Assembly (NCBI GenBank): GCA_016178045.1
Contig: JACOUE010000058.1
Location: 1 to 49,741, forward strand
Reading direction: 5' to 3'
DNA length: 49,741 nt
Origin: Chloroflexota bacterium
GTDB lineage: Bacteria; Chloroflexota; Dehalococcoidia; SM23-28-2; JACOUE01
Both the position numbers and the translations under genes were made by a program. Position 1 is the first letter of the stretch. Every line of letters starts with the position of its first letter. The notes under the pieces were generated by a model. The model ran no database searches. It was not told where the DNA came from and saw only the letters and a program-made list of their open reading frames with translations. Below, piece by piece: positions 16,900 through 23,358 of this stretch.

Positions 16900-18540
16900 T
16901 CAAGCACACGCAAAGCCGATGCGCGCGGCTACGGCCGACAGGTCGGCGCCGCTGATCGCGCTGTCCGGTGCGGCGATAGGGGCGATGTTTCTCCGCACCG
17001 AGCCGGGTGGAACCGCGAACCCAATCTGGGCAGCTACGGCCGACAGATCGGCGCCGCTGACCGCCGCGTCTGGTGCGCCGATAGGGGCCATATCCGCCGG
17101 CCACGAGTCGCCGCCGGTGCCGGGACCGAGAATGCAGTTGTCCACCGGATTCGTGCCGATGGTGCCTTCCGAGCTGTCCGGCCAGGCGTCGTTGTCGTCG
17201 TCGGGGTCGCAGGCGTCACCCAGGCCGTCGCCGGTTATGGACGCTCCGGCGGCGTTTAGAGCGGCATCGGTGTTGGCCTGGCCGGGGTTGAACAGTCCGG
17301 GACAATTGTCCGGCACATCGGGTACGCCGTCGCCGTCAGCGTCCATATCGTGACAGATCAGGGCGTCCAGGTTGTCCGTAGGCAGGAGGCCCAGGGCTGC
17401 CGCCGGGGCTCCAACCAGGGGGGCAACGCCACCAACCCCGCCCAGTCCCAGAGTAGGGTAGAGTATGTCGGCCGGACTTAGCCCCAGGGCGGCCAGCGAG
17501 GGCGACCCCGGCGCCAGGGAGAATAGATACCAGTCGCCGAGGCCCGGTAGCTCCGGAACGAGGTCGCCGTCGTCCCACCAGCAGAGGGCGTCCAGGTCAT
17601 CGCCACCGGGGCCGGGTATTAGCCCCATGCTGACGGAGGGGATGGTGATGCAGGGAAGACCGCCGGGGGGGCAACCGCCGGGGAGGCAGGGAGGGATGGC
17701 CGGAGTGCCGGGCGGCACGAGGATGGAGCCTGAGTCGGCGGGGAGCCCAGGGGCGATGCAGACCGCAGGGGTGGCCGCGATGGCCGGCAGGACGGCGGAG
17801 CCCGCGGCTACCGAGAAGGCGGGACAGGTGGTAAAGAAAGTGCCGCCTACGAGCGTGCACGGGCCCGGAGAAAATGCAAAGTCGGCCAATGCGTCCATGT
17901 CGTCGAGGGGGGGTGGCGGTGGTGCGCCAGGGGGGGCGGGCGCGATCAGGCCTAAGGCCGCCTCGTCGCAGGGCCCTCCTGGGCAGACGGGCGGACTAAA
18001 CGCCCAGGTATTGCAGCCGGGCGGCACGCCAGCGGTAGTGAATATATCGCCCTGGGCCTCCAGTGCTCCTGCTTCGGTAAATACACTAGGCGCGGGACAG
18101 GGAATCCCCACCGTGACGCCCCCATTCGGCGGGGCGGCGTCCACCGAGAAGTCGAAATCGGGGACGGCGACGACGCCGAGAAACTCACTGAAAGATAGGC
18201 CATCCAGGTCGTCGCTGAACGGGCCTCCAACCACGTCGAGCCCGAGGTCAATCGGTGCGGCCGACACGCCGTCCGGCACGGGCCCAGGCGGAGCAGGAGG
18301 AACCCTGAGTGCGCAGGGAAAGGCACCGACTCCAGGCGTAGCCAGGACGTCCGCGGCCGTGCAGCCGGTGTAGGGAGGCCCGCCGGGGTCCGGCGAGATG
18401 TCGTGCGCCGGATCGATACCCCGCACCGAGAATATCGTGGGGCCGACTATTCCCGGGGTGGCGCTGCTGTTCCCGTTCGGGAGCAGCAAGAAAGCCACGA
18501 CCGCAATCAGAGCGACTAGAATAGGGCGAAACCACTGCAT
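16900..18540 (-). CDS. Secreted repeat protein with thrombospondin-3-like and dockerin-like ends
   Basis: 546-residue exported protein. It has an N-terminal signal (hydrophobic about 8-25) and a Pro/Gly/Cys-rich body with at least four spaced D(D/N)(L/M)DAL-type repeats (DDLDGLS, DDMDALAD, DDLDALCW, DNLDALIC). The third is followed by a FSLAPGSPSL unit with ADILY. Next come a calcium-binding thrombospondin type-3 stretch (DADGDGVPDVPDNCPGLFNP, GDACDPDDDNDAWPD) and two tandem degenerate dockerin-like repeats (SGADLSAVAAQIG, SGADLSAVAARIG). It is probably a surface or matrix protein; the ligand is unknown. ATG 18540 follows GGAGGGGG. It lies alone within the tRNA-His island, with its own promoter and attenuated leader. 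Confidence 0.85.
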   Translation of the reverse strand: MQWFRPILVALIAVVAFLLLPNGNSSATPGIVGPTIFSVRGIDPAHDISPDPGGPPYTGCTAADVLATPGVGAFPCALRVPPAPPGPVPDGVSAAPIDLGLDVVGGPFSDDLDGLSFSEFLGVVAVPDFDFSVDAAPPNGGVTVGIPCPAPSVFTEAGALEAQGDIFTTAGVPPGCNTWAFSPPVCPGGPCDEAALGLIAPAPPGAPPPPPLDDMDALADFAFSPGPCTLVGGTFFTTCPAFSVAAGSAVLPAIAATPAVCIAPGLPADSGSILVPPGTPAIPPCLPGGCPPGGLPCITIPSVSMGLIPGPGGDDLDALCWWDDGDLVPELPGLGDWYLFSLAPGSPSLAALGLSPADILYPTLGLGGVGGVAPLVGAPAAALGLLPTDNLDALICHDMDADGDGVPDVPDNCPGLFNPGQANTDAALNAAGASITGDGLGDACDPDDDNDAWPDSSEGTIGTNPVDNCILGPGTGGDSWPADMAPIGAPDAAVSGADLSAVAAQIGFAVPPGSVRRNIAPIAAPDSAISGADLSAVAARIGFACA

Positions 18541-18735
18541 GACGGAACCCCCTCCGGCTTTAGTCCCCTCGGTGAGGCGCTCACCCGCCCGCCCTCGGAG
18601 CGAAGCGCGCGGGCTCGCGAAAACAAAAAGCCACGCCGGTAACGGCGTGGCCCGACGTTATCGCTTAACGAACCACCGAAAGGCCGTGCATCTGGCACCC
18701 ACGCACCCCCTCCTCTTCACGTGGGCCCAACAACT
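18541..18735 (-). ncRNA. Long structured leader of the secreted repeat gene
   Basis: Predicted transcription start about 18735, giving a ~195-nt 5' UTR. Successive stems are CCCACG/CGTGGG, GTGC/GCAC and CGTTA/TAACG, then an intrinsic terminator, then GGTGAG/CTCACC and the GGGGACTAAAGCC segment just before the ribosome site. A terminator lying between promoter and start codon implies conditional read-through (riboswitch or attenuator) or a free small RNA of about 115 nt. The GGGAC..AAAGCC part faintly recalls c-di-GMP-I cores, but essential elements are missing, so the class is unassigned. Confidence 0.45.
18620..18651 (-). terminator. Intrinsic terminator inside the leader
   Basis: Minus-strand GCCACGCCG/CGGCGTGGC (9 bp, GTTA-type loop), followed by TTTTTGTTTT. 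It lies 70-110 nt downstream of the promoter at 18742-18769 and upstream of the coding start. It could also end transcription coming from the mgtE remnant. Confidence 0.85.
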
Positions 18736-18741
18736 GCCCTG

Positions 18742-18769
18742 ATTCTACACATCGATATCGGTTTGTCAA
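18742..18769 (-). promoter_or_regulatory. Promoter of the secreted repeat gene
   Basis: Minus-strand consensus TTGACA (18764-18769), 16-bp spacer and TAGAAT (18742-18747, 5 of 6). It lies in an AT-richer patch between the mgtE remnant and the leader. Confidence 0.75.
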
Positions 18770-18852
18770 GGCCTTTCTTTATTAAAATTCATCAGACAAA
18801 GCGCCGCGGACGGAAGGCGGCGGCAGACGGTCGGAGCCAAGGGCGCGGTTCG

Positions 18853-19303
18853 CTACGTCAGCTGCGACAGCAGCAGCGTGCCCAGCCTCAGCAAGAAGAA
18901 GAACCCCAGCACGTCCGTAAACGTCGTCAGGAAGACGCCGGAGGCGATGGCGGGGTCCAGGCGCAAGGCGCGGAGGGTCAGCGGTATTATCGCGCCCATC
19001 AGGCCACCGACGATGATGTCCAGCAGCATCGCCAGGCCCGCCACCAGGCCCAGCGCCCAGTTCCCCTTCCAGGCCCAGGCGATGGCGCCCACGCCCGCGC
19101 CGAACGTCAGCCCCTTGATGACGCCGATGGCGATCTCCTTCGTCAGCACACGACGGGCGTCGGGCAGGGCGATCTCGCCCAGGGCGATGCCGCGCACAAC
19201 GATGGTGATGGTCTGGATCCCGGCGTTGCCGCCCTGGCTGGCGACGACGGGCATGCTCGAAGGCGGCGACCTTCGCCGCCGCGAAGAAGGCGGCGAACAT
19301 GTT
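18853..19303 (-). pseudogene. mgtE remnant (C-terminal membrane domain only)
   Basis: The last ~133 codons match the C-terminal membrane domain of MgtE magnesium channels: GGNAGIQTITIVVRGIALGEI, then helices ending in LLLSQLT, closely paralleling the intact mgtE at 20030. Upstream, a short piece (LNMFAAFFAAAKVAAFE) matches the preceding helix but in another frame, with about a dozen residues missing between. The N-terminal and CBS domains are absent, and homology stops at the tRNA-His copy. It therefore has an internal deletion, a frameshift and a 5' truncation at a recombination point. A remnant without the gating domain is unlikely to work. Confidence 0.85.
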
Positions 19304-19305
19304 CA

Positions 19306-19380
19306 GGGCGTCGCCTAGCGGTCTACGGCGCCAGGTTGTGGCCCTGGAGATCGAGGGTTCGAATCCCTCCGTCCACCCCA
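19306..19380 (+). pseudogene. tRNA-His partial copy
   Basis: 75 nt identical to 16710-16784 except one base in the D-arm. It keeps the anticodon, T-arm, acceptor 3' strand and CCA. The first two acceptor bases are CA instead of GT and G-1 is T, so the top of the acceptor stem and the His identity element are lost. Probably non-functional; it is the right-hand repeat of the tRNA-His island. Confidence 0.85.
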
Positions 19381-19462
19381 AGTCTTTATTGCGGCCGATC
19401 TGCTCCACATCTAGCGTCTCCGACAGTCTATTCACCAAGACCGCAGTTGGTTAATCGTGAGT

Positions 19463-19978
19463 TTATTCTCTTCTTCGCACAAACCGGCCGTGTTTACGTG
19501 TACGCATCGCGTTGGCGTCCGCTGGCACAATGCTGATTGACCCATCAACCTCCAGCACGGCCATCTGCACGTCCTTGACGTCTGCTAATCCGTGCTCGCG
19601 AATGACCATGAGGACGTCATCTTCGTCCAGCCCTTCCCGCCGGAGGCTCCGGGGCACGAACTCCCCGTTATTTATAAGCAGCGTTGGTGTCCCCTCTACC
19701 GCCCGCCGCAACCAGGGCAGACGCTCCCTCGCCTGGGCCACTCCGTAGTTACCGGCGATCAGCACCCCGGCCGCGATAAGCCCGCCTGTTACCGATGTGT
19801 CCGGACCCACCATGGCGTTCTGCACGGCGTTAGCGATCAGCAGGAGCACGACTAGGTCGAACGGGGTCATCTGGCCTAGCTCTCGCTTCCCTGCCAACCG
19901 GAGACCGATTAGCAGTGCCCCATAGATCATCACCGTTCGAGCTACTATGCTCCAGCCGTTTACATCCAGACTAAACAT
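19463..19978 (-). CDS. DUF421 (YetF-like) membrane protein
   Basis: 171-residue protein with three N-terminal hydrophobic segments (about 10-27, 38-55, 62-80), including GKRELGQMTPFDLVVLLLIANAVQNAMVG, the DUF421 signature. A soluble YetF-type C-terminal domain follows, with TLLINNGEFVPRSLRREGLDEDDVLMVIREHGLADVKDV. In Bacillus such proteins localise to the membrane; the molecular role is unknown. It lies between the tRNA-His copy and mgtE; no ribosome site is obvious at ATG 19978. Confidence 0.92.
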   Translation of the reverse strand: MFSLDVNGWSIVARTVMIYGALLIGLRLAGKRELGQMTPFDLVVLLLIANAVQNAMVGPDTSVTGGLIAAGVLIAGNYGVAQARERLPWLRRAVEGTPTLLINNGEFVPRSLRREGLDEDDVLMVIREHGLADVKDVQMAVLEVDGSISIVPADANAMRTRKHGRFVRRRE

Positions 19979-20029
19979 CGTCCTTATTCCACCTTCGGAA
20001 CAGCCGTATTTCAGAGCCTGGCCCCAGGG

Positions 20030-21382
20030 CTAGGTCAATTGCGAGACTAGCAGGGTGGCGAGGCCCAGATAGATCAGGAAGCCCATGAAGTCCGTCAGCA
20101 TCGTGTCGAATACCCCCGCGATCGTCGCGGGGTCAAATCCTATGCGCCGCAGAGTCATCGGCACGAGCACCCCGCCGGTAGCGGCCACGAGCATATTCAG
20201 GAACAACGCCAGGCCTGCCACGATTCCCAGCACCGCGTTGCCCTTCCAGGTCCAGGCGATCAAGCCCAGAGCGAGACCGAACAAGACGCCTTTGATGGCC
20301 CCCATGGCCCACTCCTTGGCCAGCAGCTTGCCGACATCCCCCACCTCAACTTCGCCCAGGGCCATGGACCGAACGACGATGGTAGCGGTCTGAATTCCGG
20401 CGTTACCGGCCTGGCCAGCGATCATTGGCATGAAGATGGCCACGGTGGCGATTTTATCGATGGTCCCCTCGAACAAGTTGATGACGGCGGCCGCCGCGAA
20501 CGCCCAAACCATGTTGAAGCTGAGCCAGGGAATCCTCCTGGCTACCGAATCCCGCAGGGGGCTGAAGGCCCACTCCTTGACCCCGACGCCGGCCATCCGG
20601 TACATGTCTTCTGTCGCCTCTTCTGTCAGCACCTCCATCAGGTCGTCGGCGGTGATGATGCCCAGGAGGTTGCGGCTCTCGTCCACCACAGGGAGGGCAC
20701 GCAGGCGGTAGTGCTGGAGGAGGCGGGCGCTTTCCTCCTGGTCCATCCCCGGCGCCACCGAGATGATCTCCCGCGCCATGATCTGCTCGATAGGGGTGTC
20801 GGGGTCAGCCACGATGAGTTCCCGCAGGTTGACGACGCCCTCCAGGCGGTTCGCCGGGTCTAGGACGTAGAGGTAGTACGCCTCTTCGGCGAAGGGCTTG
20901 CGGACGCGCAGGTAGATCACGGCCTCGGCGGCGGTCATCGCCTTGTGCAGGGCGACGTAGCCGCGGGTCATGAGGCCGCCGGCGCTCTCCTCGGCGTGCT
21001 CCAGAAGGGGCGCCACTTCGAAGGCGGTGTTCATGTTGGCCAGCACCCGCGCCGCCTCGGAAGGGGGGAGGTCTCGGAGCACGTCGGCCGCTTCGTCGTT
21101 GTCCATGCGGTCGAGGACGCGGGCGAGGGCGGCCCGGGGCATCTTCTCGATGACGTCCCAGCGGGTGTCCTCGTCCAGGTGCTCCAGGAGGTGGGCCTGA
21201 CCCTCGGAGGAGAGGAGGGCGAGGAAGGCCTGGCGCATGTCCGGGTCCAGGCGGACGAAGAGGTCCGCCTGGTCGGCCGGGTGGATGCCGGAGACGAGCT
21301 CGACGGCCTCCTTGACCGTGTTGCCCTCCAGCAGCTCCTCGACGCGACGGGTGAGGGTGGCTACGTCCTGCTCGCTGGTCAT
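20030..21382 (-). CDS. mgtE: Magnesium transporter MgtE
   Basis: 450-residue Mg2+ channel, full length. The order is an N-terminal superhelical domain (LLEHLDEDTRWDVIEKMPRA, DNDEAADVLRDLPP), tandem CBS domains (second around IISVAPGMDQEESARLL to GIITADDLMEVL), a connecting helix, and five transmembrane helices with the pore region (AGQAGNAGIQTATIVVR, DPATIAGVFDTMLTDFMGF). The cytosolic domains sense Mg2+ and close the pore when it is replete. ATG 21382; no M-box riboswitch fits in the short gap to tRNA-Arg. A truncated paralogue lies 1.2 kb downstream. Confidence 0.95.
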   Translation of the reverse strand: MTSEQDVATLTRRVEELLEGNTVKEAVELVSGIHPADQADLFVRLDPDMRQAFLALLSSEGQAHLLEHLDEDTRWDVIEKMPRAALARVLDRMDNDEAADVLRDLPPSEAARVLANMNTAFEVAPLLEHAEESAGGLMTRGYVALHKAMTAAEAVIYLRVRKPFAEEAYYLYVLDPANRLEGVVNLRELIVADPDTPIEQIMAREIISVAPGMDQEESARLLQHYRLRALPVVDESRNLLGIITADDLMEVLTEEATEDMYRMAGVGVKEWAFSPLRDSVARRIPWLSFNMVWAFAAAAVINLFEGTIDKIATVAIFMPMIAGQAGNAGIQTATIVVRSMALGEVEVGDVGKLLAKEWAMGAIKGVLFGLALGLIAWTWKGNAVLGIVAGLALFLNMLVAATGGVLVPMTLRRIGFDPATIAGVFDTMLTDFMGFLIYLGLATLLVSQLT

Positions 21383-21482
21383 GACCGCGTTCCGGATGAG
21401 AGGCTCCGTCTATTAGAGCATAGCGGCGAAAGCCTCCACAACGTATAACAGAAGCGGCGCCACGGGGTTAGCGGCCCTTTGT

Positions 21483-21512
21483 TTGATGGGGTTCGAAAGG
21501 GCGTGCTACACT
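21483..21512 (+). promoter_or_regulatory. tRNA-Arg promoter
   Basis: TTGATG (21483-21488), 18-bp spacer ending in TGC, and TACACT (21507-21512), ten nucleotides before the tRNA. The -10 is the same as that of tRNA-His. Confidence 0.5.
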
Positions 21513-21522
21513 AACCGCGGCC

Positions 21523-21599
21523 GCCCCCGTAGCTCAATTGGATAGAGCGCCTGGCTTCGGACCAGGAGGTTGTGGGTTCGAGTCCTACCGGGGGCGCCA
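21523..21599 (+). tRNA. tRNA-Arg (TCG), intact
   Basis: Acceptor GCCCCCG pairs with CGGGGGC, the D-arm is GCTC..GAGC, the anticodon stem CCTGG/CCAGG holds the loop CTTCGGA (anticodon TCG, reads CGA/CGG), the T-arm is GTGGG-TTCGAGT-CCTAC, and CCA is encoded. It is the left boundary of a 4.1-kb segment whose right end carries a copy of its anticodon-to-acceptor part. Confidence 0.96.
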
Positions 21600-21773
21600 G
21601 TCTTTAGATACGAAATAGCCGTCCGAGGGTGGCGTTATTGCGAATGGCGCTTAGCATTTACTAACACTTTGCTCCGAAGGGGCGACCGCTCGACTCCCTA
21701 ATCGTGCGGGTCCACGGCGACGACTGGCGCCGAAATGAAGCCGCGGTGTAGTCAGGAGCAAGAGTGACCCAGG

Positions 21774-22487
21774 CTAATAACTGATGAGATCCAGGTGGCC
21801 TCCGGGTGGCTCCTCGCGGACCAGCCCGACGCCGGGGCAGTAGAACTTTAACTCGGTGACTCTGTCCAGGGGGCTGAAGTCCTCCGTCTTGACACAGGCG
21901 CTGAACGAGCCGGCCGGCGTGGTCACAGTCCGGTCCAAGGCCACTACCTTCGACTGGTCTTCCGCCACGCCGGGCGCCTTCTCCTGATCGAATGTCTGGT
22001 TCAGGACCAGCTTCGCCGGCATGAAGAGGCCAGGCAGATTGTCTCCTTCGCCCGCAAGCCACTGGCCCTCGTGGCTAACGACCTTGCCGCCCTTGTACTC
22101 GTCCACTCGCTCGCCGAAGTACCAAACCGAGCCGTCCTTGTGCTGGGCGAAGTAGTCCAGCGTCAATTCCACGAGCTCGCCGTTCTCGTAATCCTTCTCC
22201 TCAAGCACCCCGACTTCGACCCCGGCCAGCACATCCGTGCCCGGCAAGACCGTGGACTCTAGGCGGGTCTTGAGCGTCTCGCCGGTGTCCGGATCCTTCT
22301 CCTCGCCCTCAAACACCTTGGGTCCCAGGGAGGAGAGAGGGAAGAGCGGATTGTCGACCGTGGTCTGGAAATCGGCCGGGTTGAGGGTTGGAGTGGCCTG
22401 CTTGGACCCTCGCCCGCCGCAGGCGCCAGCCGCGACAGCAGCGACCGCGAGGGCCAGGGCACCTCCCAACAGCACGAATCGATTCAT
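21774..22487 (-). CDS. Lipoprotein of unknown function
   Basis: Protein of about 237 residues with a signal peptide (MNRFVLLGGALALAVAAVAA) and lipobox AGAC, so membrane-anchored on the outer face. The mature part begins around PADFQTTVDNPLFPLSSLG and is beta-rich with repeated charged turns; GLVREEP closes a domain seen in uncharacterised secreted proteins. It has a Cys pair near the C-terminus (SACVKTE, KFYCPGVG). I prefer ATG 22487 over GTG 22496, whose ribosome site would be too close. It is last in the RR-HK-PepSY cluster, with its own promoter and operator-like repeats (22518-22550), so probably a target of the two-component system. Confidence 0.82.
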   Translation of the reverse strand: MNRFVLLGGALALAVAAVAAGACGGRGSKQATPTLNPADFQTTVDNPLFPLSSLGPKVFEGEEKDPDTGETLKTRLESTVLPGTDVLAGVEVGVLEEKDYENGELVELTLDYFAQHKDGSVWYFGERVDEYKGGKVVSHEGQWLAGEGDNLPGLFMPAKLVLNQTFDQEKAPGVAEDQSKVVALDRTVTTPAGSFSACVKTEDFSPLDRVTELKFYCPGVGLVREEPPGGHLDLISY

Positions 22488-22517
22488 GGGCGACACTGCT
22501 CCAATGCTTCTTCCGGC

Positions 22518-22550
22518 AACCTAGCGGCGGGAGATGGAGACGAAATGGAG
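22518..22550 (-). promoter_or_regulatory. Operator-promoter of the lipoprotein gene
   Basis: Minus strand: CTCCAT-N5-CTCCAT (half-sites at 22545-22550 and 22534-22539, 11 bp apart), exactly 10 bp, then -10-like TAGGTT (22518-22523). The layout is identical to the PepSY promoter at 23305. Tandem 11-bp-spaced half-sites overlapping the -35 are typical of OmpR-family activators. Confidence 0.6.
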
Positions 22551-22556
22551 GGGAAG

Positions 22557-22641
22557 GGCGAGCTAGCCCATTGCGCACGCGGCAGCAGGACGGTGAACGT
22601 CGCTCCCGGGGCCGGCTCGACCGGGTGTAGCGATAGCCTGT
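22557..22641 (-). pseudogene. Histidine-kinase C-terminal remnant
   Basis: About 25 codons in one frame (RLSLHPVEPAPGATFTVLLPRAQ) resemble the last strand of a HATPase domain, where G-A/S-T-F-T-V-x-L-P is typical. Nothing upstream or downstream continues the gene. Probably the scrap of a second kinase lost from this cluster; chance resemblance cannot be excluded. Confidence 0.35.
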
Positions 22642-22653
22642 CTCCGCGGCAAA

Positions 22654-22685
22654 GCTGAAGGGGCCCGTCCGCCGGCCCCTTCAGC
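22654..22685 (-). terminator. Terminator-like hairpin after the PepSY gene
   Basis: Perfect 12-bp stem GCTGAAGGGGCC/GGCCCCTTCAGC with an 8-base loop, 25 nt past the PepSY stop. On the minus strand it is followed by TTTGCC, a poor U-tract, so the stem alone may cause release or protect the 3' end. Confidence 0.6.
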
Positions 22686-22709
22686 CTGACCAGCGAAACG
22701 CTGGCGACG

Positions 22710-23261
22710 TTAGTCCTCAGGTCCGTCCGATTCGACATGGAGCACGACGCCGGTTCCGGCATCCACCTTCACGTCCTTCCCGCCGATCTCCACGCTATAG
22801 ACCAGGCTGCCGTTCTCGTTTTCCAGCTCGACCTTCCCAAGGTCGCCAGGCACCTCGGCCCGCGCTGCGGCAACTGCCTGATTGGTTGAGACCGTCGCCA
22901 GGGGAGCCAGGGCGGCGGCTTCGTCGGCCTCGCTCAGCCCCTCGTCCTGACCTTCCGGCACGGCGATGCTGCCGTTGAGCGCTGGCTCCTGAACGCCGTC
23001 GCTGTCCGCATCGTTGGCGTCCTCAGCCTCGCTAGTGTCGTCCGCCTCATCTTGGGGGCCGCACTCCTCCTCGATGCTGTCCGTGTCGGCTTCCTCGGTG
23101 TCGCCCTCGGCAGCGTCGTCCGCCTCGTCCTGCTGGTCGCAGGTCTGGCCGGCGTCGGAGCCAGCCGAGGTCAGGGACGAGGTCAGGGTGACGACACTGA
23201 ATGCGAGGGCGATCACCGCGACCAGTCCGAACACCAGGTAAAGGCGCTTGCTGATCGTCAT
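22710..23261 (-). CDS. PepSY-domain exported protein with acidic Asp/Glu region
   Basis: 183-residue protein with a single N-terminal hydrophobic segment (about 8-30; signal or anchor) and a very acidic low-complexity region (~38-95) with a few cysteines. The C-terminal PepSY domain has ATVSTNQAVAAARAEVPGDL, KVELENENGSLVYSVEI and DVKVDAGTGVVLHVE. PepSY domains are thought to inhibit or bind proteases or sense envelope state and commonly sit beside OmpR/EnvZ-type systems, as here. AAGGAGG lies 7 nt before the ATG. It is preceded by tandem RR-type half-sites, so likely induced by the neighbouring regulator. Confidence 0.88.
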   Translation of the reverse strand: MTISKRLYLVFGLVAVIALAFSVVTLTSSLTSAGSDAGQTCDQQDEADDAAEGDTEEADTDSIEEECGPQDEADDTSEAEDANDADSDGVQEPALNGSIAVPEGQDEGLSEADEAAALAPLATVSTNQAVAAARAEVPGDLGKVELENENGSLVYSVEIGGKDVKVDAGTGVVLHVESDGPED

Positions 23262-23304
23262 GAATCTTACCTCCTTATCCTAATGGGCTAATCTCACTGA
23301 GACC

Positions 23305-23338
23305 AGACTAGCCCCCTGGCATGAAGCGGCGATGAAGC
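23305..23338 (-). promoter_or_regulatory. Operator-promoter of the PepSY gene
   Basis: Minus strand: CTTCAT-N5-CTTCAT (half-sites ending at 23333 and 23322; forward ATGAAGC at 23332 and 23321, 11 bp apart), exactly 10 bp, then -10-like TAGTCT (23305-23310), about 45 nt before the PepSY ATG. The design is the same as at 22518-22550. Confidence 0.65.
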
Positions 23339-23358
23339 CAACATTAAGATGGGGATAG

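Larger units (their letters stand above)
16785..19380. mobile_element. Putative tRNA-His-associated island without integrase
   Basis: The segment runs from the 3' end of intact tRNA-His to the end of a same-orientation 75-nt copy (19306-19380) that differs by one base. It carries a secreted repeat protein and an mgtE remnant whose 5' part is missing exactly at the tRNA copy. This is the expected arrangement after integration at a tRNA 3' end, but no integrase or transposase gene is present, so it may be a decayed element or the result of tRNA-mediated rearrangement. Confidence 0.5.

Noticed and set aside
18541-18735. c-di-GMP-I riboswitch
   Set aside because: Only a GGGAC..AAAGCC-like stretch is similar; the paired stems and order of the class are not found.
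19306-19380. Second functional tRNA-His
   Set aside because: The G-1 and first two acceptor pairs are lost, so it is scored as a partial copy.
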